From the NCBI GenBank assembly GCA_964410665.1, contig CAYPIE010000002.1, positions 124,001-188,000 on the forward strand: a stretch of DNA of 64,000 nt, written 5' to 3'. Under the pieces are notes generated by a model. That model was not told where the DNA came from. It was given only the letters and a program-made list of their open reading frames with translations, and did no database searches. The stretch's first letter is position 1, and the number at the start of each line of letters is the position of its first letter. The position numbers and the translations under genes were made by a program. Of this stretch, positions 43,885 through 53,900 are shown piece after piece. The stretch comes from CAYPIE01 sp964410665. GTDB taxonomy: Bacteria; Planctomycetota; Planctomycetia; Gemmatales; Gemmataceae.

Positions 43885-45378
43885 TTACTCTCCCTCGGGT
43901 TTGGTTTGGCAGATCTCGTCCCCGGCTTCGAGGCCGTCGAGGATCTCGAGCTTTCCTTCATTCTCCCGGCCGATTTTGACCGGGCAACGCGTGGATCGGC
44001 CGTCTGCACCGACACGATAGACGTAGCGACTCTCCTCATCGAGCGGGTCTCGGAACACTGCCTTCGAAGGAACCGTGAGAGTCGTTTCCGCGCGATAAGG
44101 GATCACTTGGACGGTGCAATTCATCCCCGGACGTAGCAACAGATCGTTGCTTACGTCGTCGAGGGCAACCGCCATTGGAAACTTGCCTGGTTTCGAAGGG
44201 ATGTTGCCGATGGCTTGAATACTGGCGGAGAGTTTGCGGTTCGGGTCGGCGGTTGGCACCACGGTCACCTTGGCCCCTGGTTTGAGCAGATGGCGGTGTT
44301 TCTCATCGACCTCAGCTACCACCTGGAGAGTGCCTAAGTTGACAACCGTGAGCAGTACCTTGTTGGGTGGCAGGACTGCTCCGGGCTTTAGAACATTGGT
44401 AACGCCTGCCGTTCCTTGCCATTTGTCCTGTTCAAATGGGCCATGATACACCAGGCCACGAACGGGTGCCCGCAGCGGCAGCTTCTGCCGATCTTGCTTC
44501 AGTTCGCGGAGCTTTTCGCGGTCTCGTCGTTGCTCGTCGCGGAGCTCGTCCAGACTCCGACGCTTCTGCTGTAGGGTGAGCGGCAGGGTATTTTTCGCCT
44601 TGTCTCGAGCAAGTCGGCTTCGCTCGGCTTCGGTGCGAAGTGAGACCTCGCGTCGCGGTAAGGTGATGTTGAGCGTCCGCTCACGATTCCGGCGAGCCTG
44701 TTTGAGATAATGCTTGGCGGCCGCCACACTGTTGCGTTGCCGCTTCAGGATGATCTCCTCAGTTTCTTCGGTCAAATCATCCTTTTGATACATTTTTTCC
44801 AGTTGTTGGAGTTCTTCCAAGGCGTACTCCAAGGACTGCTCAGAGCTCTTCAGGTTAAATTCCGCCGAGGCGACTGAGAAAGCACGATCCTCTTCAATGA
44901 ATCGTTTGAGATCTTCGTTGGCATGGTTACTCGCTCGCTCAGCATCCTCCAAATCGAGCGGGACCGTTGCGTCCAAATCGGCCAATTCCTTGGAGGCAAG
45001 TTCGATCTCCAGCTCACGTTGTTGTAATTGCTTCTCTTTCTGGGTCAGGTTTTGATCAAGATCGTTCAAATCCAACTCAATCAGAGTGTCCCCTGGCTCC
45101 ACCCTGCTGCCATGGGGCACGACGCTCTGAATCTTTAATGCCCCTCCTTGTTGGGTCGTCCAAGCTGTTGGACGAAACGCGATGGACATACGCTCCTTGG
45201 CGGTGAAGGTCCCGTCCAAGCGAATCCGAATCACCATCGGCTCTTGTCTCACCGTGACGGTGGGCGCCTTGTTCCGCTTGCTGTCGGACTCCTCCGGAAC
45301 CTGCCCCTGTGATGTGGCGTAGCCAATGGCGACAAGGCCGAAGATCGCTCCGAACAAAAAATATGCACGCAATCGCAT
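43885..45378 (-). CDS. HlyD/RND-type membrane fusion (efflux adaptor) protein
   Basis: A 497-residue periplasmic adaptor protein. ATG 45378 gives one N-terminal membrane anchor/signal (MRLRAYFLFGAIFGLVAIGYA); the reading frame stays open for another 39 codons upstream without family similarity. The order is typical: a first barrel/lipoyl half (ALKIQSVVPHGSRVEPGDTLIEL), a very long coiled coil of about 200 residues (QKEKQLQQRELEIELASKEL to DREKLRELKQDRQK), the second lipoyl half (LPLRAPVRGLVYHG), a beta-barrel (NLGTLQVVAEVDEKH) and a membrane-proximal end with VPSKAVF. No transporter or outer-membrane partner is adjacent; only the prenyltransferase-like secreted gene follows, two bases away. 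Confidence 0.88.
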   Translation of the reverse strand: MRLRAYFLFGAIFGLVAIGYATSQGQVPEESDSKRNKAPTVTVRQEPMVIRIRLDGTFTAKERMSIAFRPTAWTTQQGGALKIQSVVPHGSRVEPGDTLIELDLNDLDQNLTQKEKQLQQRELEIELASKELADLDATVPLDLEDAERASNHANEDLKRFIEEDRAFSVASAEFNLKSSEQSLEYALEELQQLEKMYQKDDLTEETEEIILKRQRNSVAAAKHYLKQARRNRERTLNITLPRREVSLRTEAERSRLARDKAKNTLPLTLQQKRRSLDELRDEQRRDREKLRELKQDRQKLPLRAPVRGLVYHGPFEQDKWQGTAGVTNVLKPGAVLPPNKVLLTVVNLGTLQVVAEVDEKHRHLLKPGAKVTVVPTADPNRKLSASIQAIGNIPSKPGKFPMAVALDDVSNDLLLRPGMNCTVQVIPYRAETTLTVPSKAVFRDPLDEESRYVYRVGADGRSTRCPVKIGRENEGKLEILDGLEAGDEICQTKPEGE

Positions 45379-45734
45379 ATATAATATCTCGCATTGCCAT
45401 GGGTTGAGGGATCCACAACGCACCGAGCACAACCAACGGCCTGAAAAAAACGCTGCGTGGTTCCAGGCAGTCCCGCGTATTGTCGCTTGTCGCATTGATC
45501 AAGACAATAGTCACATGTTACGAACCCACAAGACCCCGGCTTCCCAGGATACCGCCGAGGATCGCTTTGGTGGTCAGATCCCGGATGTTCAACGATCGGG
45601 GCACGGTACTCGACCGAGCTCGCCGGATCCGAGCATCCACCCGACTGCTCAGACTTCACGTGCGGATTGGACGCCTCGCAAGCAATATGGCTCAGGCCCT
45701 ACCGGGACCTCAGGCCACTTCATCCGGAGACGCT
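45379..45734. other. Divergent promoter region between the adaptor gene and NDH-2
   Basis: A 356-base gap between two divergent genes. Both frames extend into it without protein-like sequence, so it is read as regulatory DNA. An AT-rich ATATATAATAT patch lies at about 45378-45390, in the adaptor gene's leader. Confidence 0.4.
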
Positions 45735-47777
45735 ATGGATAAGATTATTGTCATCATTGGGAGTGGCTTTGCCGGAGTGGAATGTGCCAAGGCGATGCAA
45801 TGGCGACTCCCCAGGGGGTGGCGCATTGTCCAGTTCAATGAGAGCAACCATCTGGTGTTCACCCCCCTACTGGCCGAGGTGGTTGGGACATCCATCAATC
45901 CCTTACACGTGGTTTGGCCCGTTCGACAGATCCTCCGGAACGTGGATTGCCGCACGGCAACAGTGACGCGGATTGATCTGGAAAAGCAGGAAGTGCAGTA
46001 CCGGCTGATCGACAGTCGACCTGCCGTGCAACGCTACGACCATCTGGTCTTAGCGTTGGGCTCCGAGACGCACATGGACGTGCTGCCCGGAATGGCTGCC
46101 CACGGCTGGGCGATGAAAACCCTCGGGGATGCTGTCAAGCTCCGGAATCACCTGATCGGACGGCTCGAACAGGCCGAGGTCGAGATCGATCCAGAAGTCA
46201 AACGCCACCTGCTTTCCTTTGTGGTCGTCGGCGGAGGTTTTTCCGGGGTCGAGGTGGCCGGTGAAGTCAATGACCTGTTACGGGAGTGCTGCGCGTATTA
46301 TCGAACCATTGATCCCAGTGACATACGGGTGACCCTCCTTCATTCGCGTGGACATCTGTTGCCGGAGTTGCCGCAATCGCTCGGGGACTTTTGTCAACGC
46401 AAGCTCACCAAACGGGGGGTAGATATCCGGCTCAATGTCCGCGCCGAAGCCGTGACCGCGCGGGTAGTACGCCTGACGACCGGGGAACAGATTGACGCTG
46501 GCACGGTCATCTGTACCATTGGCAATACGGCCAACTCGCTGATTACCTCGTTAGAGTTGCCGATGGATCGCTGGCGGGTGGTGACCGAAGCCGACCTCCG
46601 GATCAATGGCCTGGCCAATGTTTGGGCCTTGGGCGATTGTGCAGCGGTTCCGAACCAGGACGATGGTCAGATCTCGCCTGGCACTGCGCAATTTGCTTCC
46701 AGACATGCGAAACAACTCGCGAAAAATCTCTTGGCCACGGTGAAGGGGAAAAGCACACAGCCTTTTGCTTACCACAATCGTGGAATGTTTGCTTCGATTG
46801 GTCACCATACGGCAGTGGGGCAGGTCTTTGGCATGAAGCTTTCGGGCTTTATTGCCTGGTTCTTGTGGCGGGGATTTTACCTATCGCGGATGCCTACCTT
46901 TGCCCGCAAATTGCAGATCGCCTTTGACTGGTTTTGGGATCTGTTTTTTCCCCGCGATATGGTCCAGCTGTCCATGGAGCCAACCCGGCGACTCGACCGG
47001 GCCCACTTTGAGCCCGGTCATTATGTGTTCCGCAAGGGCGATCCTGCGAATCGCTTCTACATCGTTGAACGAGGCGTTGCCGGGGTTTATTTGGAGGATG
47101 ACCGACCGCCTGTCGCACTACTCGGTCCCGGCGAACACTTTGGCGAAAGAGGGTTGATGGAGGCAGGGGTTCGCACAGCTTCGGTAAAGGCCGAGGAAGC
47201 GTTAGATGTTATTCGCATTGATGGAGGATCGTTCAAAGAACTTATCGGACACTTTGATCATCTGCGTGACCGGATGGAAGATGTTGTGCGTCGGATGACC
47301 GCGACCAATCAGTTTCAAACCTCGGCACGCGACGAAGAGCTATTACAGCAAACCTCCGCCGCACAGGTGATGGTGCAACCTGTCTCCACCATTCGGGGCG
47401 AGATAACCTACAGCGAAGCACTGGAAAGGGCGCGTCAGGAGAACGAACCGGCCTTCGTCGTCGTCGACGATGCTGGCAAAATGATAGGTTTCTGTTCACA
47501 GACGGATATTTATCGCGCTGCAACCTCGCTACTACCCAAGCATACTCCGGTTCGTGAGATCATGCATACACCGGTTCGTGCGGTGCCATCCTCCGAACCC
47601 CTGATGCACGTGATGTTACGGCTCCTGAATGAACCGATTAAACGGCTGGTGGTCGTTTCCGATGAGGACCCGGATCGGCCGGTCGGCTGGATCTCTTCCT
47701 TTGAAATCCTGCCATTATTGGAGAAAAAGCCCGAAGCGGAACGAAAGGTGCCAGCCGAATTGGCTGTCAAAGGTTAA
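45735..47777 (+). CDS. Type II NADH dehydrogenase fused to cyclic-nucleotide-binding and CBS domains
   Basis: A 680-residue protein. ATG 45735 follows GGAGA. Residues 1-400 are an NDH-2-type FAD oxidoreductase: IIVIIGSGFAGVECAKA (FAD), VVVGGGFSGVEVAGEVND near residue 162 (NADH), VWALGDCAAVPN near 296 and C-terminal aromatic membrane-binding helices (GFIAWFLWRGFYLSRMP). NDH-2 passes electrons from NADH to quinone without pumping protons. Residues of about 420-505 are a CRP-like cyclic nucleotide-binding domain with the phosphate cassette GERGLMEAGVRTASVKA (E471, R480). Residues 540-665 form a pair of CBS domains. The fusion suggests control of respiratory NADH oxidation by cyclic and adenine nucleotides; the ligand is unknown. 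malQ follows 86 bases later. Confidence 0.92.
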   Translation: MDKIIVIIGSGFAGVECAKAMQWRLPRGWRIVQFNESNHLVFTPLLAEVVGTSINPLHVVWPVRQILRNVDCRTATVTRIDLEKQEVQYRLIDSRPAVQRYDHLVLALGSETHMDVLPGMAAHGWAMKTLGDAVKLRNHLIGRLEQAEVEIDPEVKRHLLSFVVVGGGFSGVEVAGEVNDLLRECCAYYRTIDPSDIRVTLLHSRGHLLPELPQSLGDFCQRKLTKRGVDIRLNVRAEAVTARVVRLTTGEQIDAGTVICTIGNTANSLITSLELPMDRWRVVTEADLRINGLANVWALGDCAAVPNQDDGQISPGTAQFASRHAKQLAKNLLATVKGKSTQPFAYHNRGMFASIGHHTAVGQVFGMKLSGFIAWFLWRGFYLSRMPTFARKLQIAFDWFWDLFFPRDMVQLSMEPTRRLDRAHFEPGHYVFRKGDPANRFYIVERGVAGVYLEDDRPPVALLGPGEHFGERGLMEAGVRTASVKAEEALDVIRIDGGSFKELIGHFDHLRDRMEDVVRRMTATNQFQTSARDEELLQQTSAAQVMVQPVSTIRGEITYSEALERARQENEPAFVVVDDAGKMIGFCSQTDIYRAATSLLPKHTPVREIMHTPVRAVPSSEPLMHVMLRLLNEPIKRLVVVSDEDPDRPVGWISSFEILPLLEKKPEAERKVPAELAVKG

Positions 47778-47863
47778 CGGACTGGCAAACCTTGGCGAAG
47801 GTCGTAAGCTAGGAACCTTTAGCGCACACTCCCAGCAATTCTTCAAGTTAAAGGCGCGTCAGC

Positions 47864-49375
47864 ATGGTAAGTGTGTTTGGCGGTCGCAGTTCAGGGGTTC
47901 TGTTGCATCCGACCTCGTTACCTTCTCCATATGGTATCGGAGATCTGGGCCCTCAAGCGTACGCATGGATCGATACCTTGGTCCGTGCACGCCAATCATG
48001 GTGGCAAATCCTCCCATTGGGGCCGACCGGCTACGGTGATTCTCCGTACCAATGTTTTTCAGCGTTTGCCGGCAACCCGCTGTTAATCAGCCCGGACATC
48101 CTGTTGCAAGATGGGTTACTTTCCACGGATGATCTGCAGGTGATGCGCGACCGCTTCCCGCCGAATCACGTGGATTTCGGTCAGGTCATCCCCGCTCGCT
48201 GGACCATGTTACGCCATGCCTGGAAGAATTTTCAGGAGGGCCGGGGGGCCGCGTTACGGCATGACTTCGAACAGTTTTGTCATGAACAGGCCATGTGGCT
48301 CGCCGATTATGCTCTGTTCATGGCCCTGAAAGATCATCACCAAGGTCAGCCCTGGTATGCCTGGGAACGATCGATCGTCTTGCGCAGTTCCGAGGCCATC
48401 CGTGAAGCTCGTATCGAACTGGCGATCCCTGTACAAACCTATCAGTTTGTTCAGTTTTTATTCTTCCGCCAATGGAAGAATCTCATCGACTACGCGCACG
48501 ATCGCGGTTTATTTCTCATCGGTGATGTGCCGATCTTCATCGCCGGCGATTCTGCCGATGTCTGGGCCAATCCGGAGCTGTTTTTACTGGACGAAGAGCG
48601 GCGACAAACCGCCGTGGCCGGGGTCCCCCCGGATTACTTTAGCCCCACGGGTCAGCTCTGGGGCAATCCACTCTATGACTGGGAGGCCTCGCGACAAACG
48701 GGCTATGCCTGGTGGCTACGCCGCTTGGAACAGATGATGCATCTGGTTGATCTCGTACGATTGGATCATTTCCGTGGCTTTGCTGCAGCTTGGCATGTCC
48801 CAGCCGGGGAGAACACTGCCGTCAACGGCCAATGGGTACCCGGACCGGGGGCTGATTTGATTGAAGCGATTCGCCAGGGACTCGGCTCCCTTCCGATCAT
48901 CGCAGAGGATCTTGGCGAGATCACTCCTGATGTCGATGAATTACGCCATCGCTACGATTTGCCAGGGATGCGCATTCTTCAGTTTGCGTTCGGAGGTGCC
49001 ACCGAGAATCGGTTTTTACCACACCACTATGAGCGCAATACGGTGGTATACACGGGCACCCATGACAATGACACCACCCTCAGCTGGTATCACTCCATCG
49101 GCGATGAGGAACGCCAGCTGATGCATCGCTACCTCGGGTTCACCAGTACAGAAGTGGTTTGGGATCTCATCCGTCTGGCCTGGGCCTCCGTGGCGGATTT
49201 GGCGGTGGTTCCGGTCCAGGATCTCTTGAGTTTGGGCAATGAAGCGCGGATGAACTTCCCGGGTAAAGCCGCCGGGAACTGGAGTTGGCGATTGCTGCCC
49301 GGCCAGTTAGGTGACGAGGTAATCGATCGTCTGGCTGAGTTCACCGAGTTATATAGCCGTGTCCGCACTGAATAG
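47864..49375 (+). CDS. malQ: 4-alpha-glucanotransferase (amylomaltase)
   Basis: A 503-residue cytoplasmic GH77 enzyme that moves maltosyl or longer glucan segments between chains, in glycogen and maltodextrin metabolism. Family motifs: SSGVLLHPTSLPSPYGIGDLG, WWQILPLGPTGYGDSPYQ, GDVPIFIAGDSADVWANPEL, the catalytic Asp in LVRLDHFRGFAA, the acid/base Glu in IIAEDLGEITPDV and GTHDNDTTLSW. Length is normal (about 500). Its stop lies five bases from the stop of the convergent zinc-ribbon gene. No other glycogen genes are nearby. Confidence 0.95.
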   Translation: MVSVFGGRSSGVLLHPTSLPSPYGIGDLGPQAYAWIDTLVRARQSWWQILPLGPTGYGDSPYQCFSAFAGNPLLISPDILLQDGLLSTDDLQVMRDRFPPNHVDFGQVIPARWTMLRHAWKNFQEGRGAALRHDFEQFCHEQAMWLADYALFMALKDHHQGQPWYAWERSIVLRSSEAIREARIELAIPVQTYQFVQFLFFRQWKNLIDYAHDRGLFLIGDVPIFIAGDSADVWANPELFLLDEERRQTAVAGVPPDYFSPTGQLWGNPLYDWEASRQTGYAWWLRRLEQMMHLVDLVRLDHFRGFAAAWHVPAGENTAVNGQWVPGPGADLIEAIRQGLGSLPIIAEDLGEITPDVDELRHRYDLPGMRILQFAFGGATENRFLPHHYERNTVVYTGTHDNDTTLSWYHSIGDEERQLMHRYLGFTSTEVVWDLIRLAWASVADLAVVPVQDLLSLGNEARMNFPGKAAGNWSWRLLPGQLGDEVIDRLAEFTELYSRVRTE

Positions 49376-49380
49376 ACCGC

Positions 49381-50067
49381 CTAGCGTTTGATGCGTTCGG
49401 GGGGGCGATAATTCAGGATCAGCCGTTTCACTGCGAAGCGTCCCATCGGGATGCCGACTCCTAAACAGAACAGGATAGTGTACAACGGAAGGATCCCCGG
49501 TCGAATAATCCAGGTACCATCGCCGTTATCTAAGAAACTTCCAGTAAACCATTCCTTCGCATTCATGTAGACGAACACGCATAATGTGATCAAGCCGATC
49601 ACGCCGATAAGGCAGAGGACTCCAGGTAGTAGCCACAAGAAGATCTCGCCACCCGTGGGTTGATAGATGGTTTTCGCTTCGGCGAGGGAGCGTGTCCGCA
49701 GATTGTAGCCGCAATTGAGGCAGATAACCTGGTTCTCTTCCTCGAGCTTATCGGCACAATTGGGACAACGAGGCGAGAGATCAACCGCTACCAATCCGTA
49801 CCCGGTCTCCGAATCTTCCTCTTCGGCAGGGCTGGGAGATGCAGGTTGTTCCTCGGCAACACTGGGCTGAATCGGCGCTTCCGCGTTTGCTGCCGAATGC
49901 TCAGACACTTCCGAGTCGGGGGTGGGCTGTCCTGCTTCACTGCGAGGAGCCTTGATTGCAAATGTCGTCAGGCAATCCTTGCATCGGATCTTTTTGCCCG
50001 CCAGACTGAGGGGGACCCGCATACGTTTTTCGCACTTGGGACAGCGAATAAGAGCGACATTGGCCAT
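49381..50067 (-). CDS. Double zinc-ribbon membrane protein of unknown function
   Basis: A 228-residue protein. Residues 9-45 are an MJ0042-like zinc finger (IRCPKCEKRMRVP, KKIRCKDCLTTF; CxxC...CxxC). A Ser/Pro/Glu-rich linker of about 50 residues follows, then a second zinc ribbon CPNCADKLEEENQVICLNCG. Two hydrophobic helices close the protein (FLWLLPGVLCLIGVIGLIT and ILPLYTILFCLGVGI). The layout is common for planctomycete proteins annotated as zinc-ribbon domain proteins; function is unknown. It is transcribed divergently from the mannosyltransferase-type gene at 50151, with an 83-base intergenic region. Confidence 0.75.
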   Translation of the reverse strand: MANVALIRCPKCEKRMRVPLSLAGKKIRCKDCLTTFAIKAPRSEAGQPTPDSEVSEHSAANAEAPIQPSVAEEQPASPSPAEEEDSETGYGLVAVDLSPRCPNCADKLEEENQVICLNCGYNLRTRSLAEAKTIYQPTGGEIFLWLLPGVLCLIGVIGLITLCVFVYMNAKEWFTGSFLDNGDGTWIIRPGILPLYTILFCLGVGIPMGRFAVKRLILNYRPPERIKR

Positions 50068-50150
50068 GAACAGGGTCCTTGACGGCGAGACGATTGGCGA
50101 CGGACTGTACGAGCAACCTTCGCATTAGAATAGTCGGGGAGTTCACATTC

Positions 50151-50969
50151 ATGCAAGCAAAGACCCCGTCCGTCCCTGCCGTGGCCTCCTCTCACTCGGA
50201 CAAAGCACGGCCGCAGCCGAGCGTGCTGGTCACCCTGGCCACCTACAACGAGGTCGGGAATCTCGAAGAGCTGGTAAGCGAAATATTCAAAGTCGTGCCA
50301 TTCGTGCATATCTTGGTAATCGATGACAATTCTCCCGATGGCACCGGCCAATTGGCCGATAAGTTGGGTGCGGCTGACCCACGTGTTCGTGTTCTACACC
50401 GACCCGGCAAGCTGGGCCTCGGTACTGCTCTCTTGGCAGCGATTCGTTACGCCATCGACCACAACTACGAATATCTCCTCAATATGGATGCCGATTTCAG
50501 CCACCATCCACGCTACCTACCCGGTCTCCTGGCAGGCATGGCGAAATACGATGTCAGCATTGGCTCACGCTATATCGCAGGGGGTGGCACTCAGAACTGG
50601 CCTCTATCGCGCCGTTTGATCAGTCGGAGCGTCAATGGGTTGGTACGATTGTTATTGAGTATGCCCGTCAAAGATGCCAGCGGCGCATTCCGTTGTTACC
50701 GCGTAGAAAAGTTGCGACAAGCCCGACTCGATTTGATCAAATCGCAAGGTTATTCTTTCCAACAGGAAGTCTTGTACCGCTGCCGACAAGCTGGCTGTCG
50801 GCTTGGCGAGTATCCAATCGTTTTTGAAAATCGCCAGGCGGGCGTCTCCAAGGTCAACTGGTGGGAAGCTACGCGATCGCTGTCGATGCTGTTCTGGCTA
50901 GGCCTCCAAGCTTTTTTCGGTGTCAAACCGAGCCCCAAGCCCCAAGTATCCATTAACCGCGACCGGTGA
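50151..50969 (+). CDS. Polyprenol-phosphate mannosyltransferase-type GT2 glycosyltransferase
   Basis: A 272-residue glycosyltransferase family 2 enzyme. ATG 50151 has GGGGAG ten bases upstream; a TTG at 50079 is in frame but poor. The nucleotide-sugar site is visible as VLVTLATYNEVGNLEEL, LVIDDNSPDGTGQLADKL and NMDADFSHHPRYLPGLL (DxD), with GSRYIAGGGTQNWPLSRR and KDASGAFRCYR, all typical of dolichol/polyprenol-phosphate mannosyltransferases (DPM1-like). It has only one weak hydrophobic helix near the end, so it is the soluble type. Polyprenol-phosphate mannose is a donor for protein or glycan mannosylation; the sugar here is inferred. Its 3' end overlaps the convergent dnaE by 17 bases. Confidence 0.88.
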   Translation: MQAKTPSVPAVASSHSDKARPQPSVLVTLATYNEVGNLEELVSEIFKVVPFVHILVIDDNSPDGTGQLADKLGAADPRVRVLHRPGKLGLGTALLAAIRYAIDHNYEYLLNMDADFSHHPRYLPGLLAGMAKYDVSIGSRYIAGGGTQNWPLSRRLISRSVNGLVRLLLSMPVKDASGAFRCYRVEKLRQARLDLIKSQGYSFQQEVLYRCRQAGCRLGEYPIVFENRQAGVSKVNWWEATRSLSMLFWLGLQAFFGVKPSPKPQVSINRDR

Positions 50970-53900
50970 ACATCACGGCGCCTTCATCATGTAACAACGT
51001 CGTGAGTTCGACCACGGGGATCTTGGCCGGATCAATGCGAAAACTTTCTCCCAAGCGTAAGCGGGCTTCCTTCCCTGCACGATCGCGGATCAGCAGATAA
51101 ACGACACAGTTCCCAGGGGCGCGGCGAAGGATGCGTGCAATCGACTCCATCAATTCTGGTGCATGCCGCTGTGTGTCCAGTTTCAAGACCATCCCCTTGG
51201 ATAGCTCGCGTCGAGCCTCCTCGAACGGGTAGATTTTGGTGATTACATACGTCGGCTCTTCGCGATCGCCGTGCTCAACCCGGCCCTCCACTATACAAAT
51301 GGCATCTTCGATGAATGCCTCTTTGTAGCGTGCGTATTCATCGGCCCACATCACACACTCGGCCTGCCCAGTCAGATCTTCGAGCTTGCAACGGACATAG
51401 CGCCGATTCCCCTTCCGGGTGGTAAATCCGCGAATATCCAAAAGGATCCCCCCAAGACGTGCTTCGGCATCATGGTCGAGCTTTTTCATCTCCTGGACCG
51501 CGTGGCTCGTAAAACGGATGAGTTCCTGCTCGCATGCGGCCAACGGATGGCTTGAGAAGTAAAAGTCCAGGACTTCCTTCTCATACTTGAGTAATTCTGG
51601 CTGCGGCCAGATGGGCACCTCCGGTAAGGGCTCCGCAGTCTGGGTGCCATTGGCCTCTTCACTGGTTTCGATCAACTCAAAGATACTTCGCTGACCCCGC
51701 CGCCGATCTTGCTGTAAACCCCCGGCAGCCTGTAGCGCGCGTGGTAAGGCGGCCATCAGCTGGGCTCGATGCCCAATGGGTTGAGCAAAGTGGTCGAGGG
51801 CCCCAGCCTTGATCAATCGTTCCAGCGCACCGCGGGTGAGCTCCCGAGTATCAATCCGCTCGCAAAAGTCATATAAATCTCGAAACGGGCCGTCACCTTG
51901 CCGCTCGCGTAAGATGGTTTCCGCCGCCTTTCTGCCAAGTCCTTTGATCGCGGTCAGCCCGAAAACGATCTTGCCATCGACCACGGTAAAGTCCGGCTCC
52001 CCCTGGTTGACATCAGGAGGAAGCACCTCGACGCCCAGCTTGCGGGCATCGGCGATATGGTCGACCAAGATGTCTCGTTTGTTTCCATCATCGACTTCGG
52101 AGCTGAGTAAGGCGGCCATGAACTCGGCAGTGTAGTGGGTTTTCAAATAGGCGGTCTGATAGGCGATGTGGGCATAGGCAGCACTATGTGACTTGTTAAA
52201 GCCATAAGAACCGAACTTCTCGATCAGCCCAAAAATCTCCTCGGCTAGTAGCGTGGCTAGGCCGCTGGCTTCGGCCCCTTGAATAAAGTCATGTCGGCGC
52301 TGATCGATAACCTCATGCTTCTTCTTCGAAATGGCTTTGATACAGGCATAGGCACTGGAGAGTTCAATGCCACCGAGGCGATTGAGAATCCGCATGATCG
52401 ATTCCTGGTAGACCATGATGCCGTAGGTCTCGTCCAGGATTTCTTTCAGGACCGGATGGGGGTAGTCCCAGGTCTCAAGCCCATGTTTCCGGTTGACATA
52501 GGCGTCGACCATACCCCCACCCAGAGGTCCCGGCCGATACAGGGCAATACAGGCAACAATGTCGCGGATATTATCGGGTTTGAGCCGCTTGAGCAGCTCC
52601 CGGATGCCGGGCGATTCAAGCTGGAAGACCCCCTTGGCGTCGCCACGTTGTAGCAGCTCATAAGTCGGCCGGTCATCCAAGGGTAACTGGTTCAGGTCCA
52701 GCTCGAGCCCACGCGTTTTCTTGATCAGTCGCAATGTCTCGGCGAGCACCGATAAGGTACGCAGCCCGAGAAAGTCCATCTTGAGCATGCCGACTTTTTC
52801 GAGGTCGCCCATCACCCACTGGGTCGTCACCACCCGTTCACGTTCCCGGCTTGCTGCCTCTTCGCCCTTGCGTACCACGGTATGCACCGGGACATAATCA
52901 GTCAGCGGGCCGTCGGCGATGACCACCCCGGCGGCATGGGTGCCAGCGTTGCGGTTGGTCCCTTCTAGGCGACGGGCAATATCGATCCACTCACGAACTT
53001 CTGGGTCAAGTTCATATTCCCGACGCATCTCGGGAGATTCCTTGAGCGCATCGTCAATGGTCGCCCCGAGGCGAGTCGGCACTTGCTTGGTCATGAAGTT
53101 GACCCGGTCGAGGGGAATATCCAAAGCACGGGCGACATCCTTTATCGATGCTTTGGCCGCCATGGTACCAAAGGTAGCGATCTGCGCGACACTGGCATGT
53201 CCGTACTTCTCGCGCACGTATTCGATTACCTCATCCCGACGATTCTGGCAGAAGTCGATATCGATATCCGGTGCTTCAGCGCGGTTGGGATCGAGAAAAC
53301 GTTCGAACAACAGGTCATATTCCAAGGGATCCACATGGCTCAGTTCGAGAACATAGCTGACGATCGCCCCACACCCGGACCCCCGAGCACTGGCCGGGAT
53401 ACCCTTCTCAATGGCGAAGCGAACAAAATCCCAAGTGATCAGAAAATAACTGGCGAAGCCCATGCGGCAAATAATGCCCAACTCGTGCTCCAGTCGGGCG
53501 CGAGCTACCTCGGGAGGATGGTCGCCATAGCGCTTGATCAGTCCACGATCGCACAGTTCATGAAGGTAATCTTCAGCAGATTTCCCCGCAGGCGTGGTAA
53601 ACACGGGAAAGTGCCGTTTCTTGAAATCGATCTGGATATCGCATTTGTCGGCGATCTCCTGACTCCGCTGCACCGCGTCTTCCTGTCCCGAAAACAGCCG
53701 GTACATGTCATCCGGAGAACGCAGATAATAGGGGTTGTTCAGTTTGCTCCCTTCGCCATAGCGTAAGCGATCCTGATCCCGGCGCTTCTTGCCAGTATTG
53801 ATACAAATCAACACATCGTGGGGGATGGCGTCTTCCTGACAGAGGTAGTGCGTGTCCGCGGTGGCCACCGTTGGGATCCCCAAGTGGGTGGCAATGTCCC

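Noticed and set aside
45480..45734. N-terminal extension of the NDH-2 frame
   Set aside because: No protein-like sequence, and ATG 45735 has a good GGAGA site and starts exactly at the FAD-binding strand.
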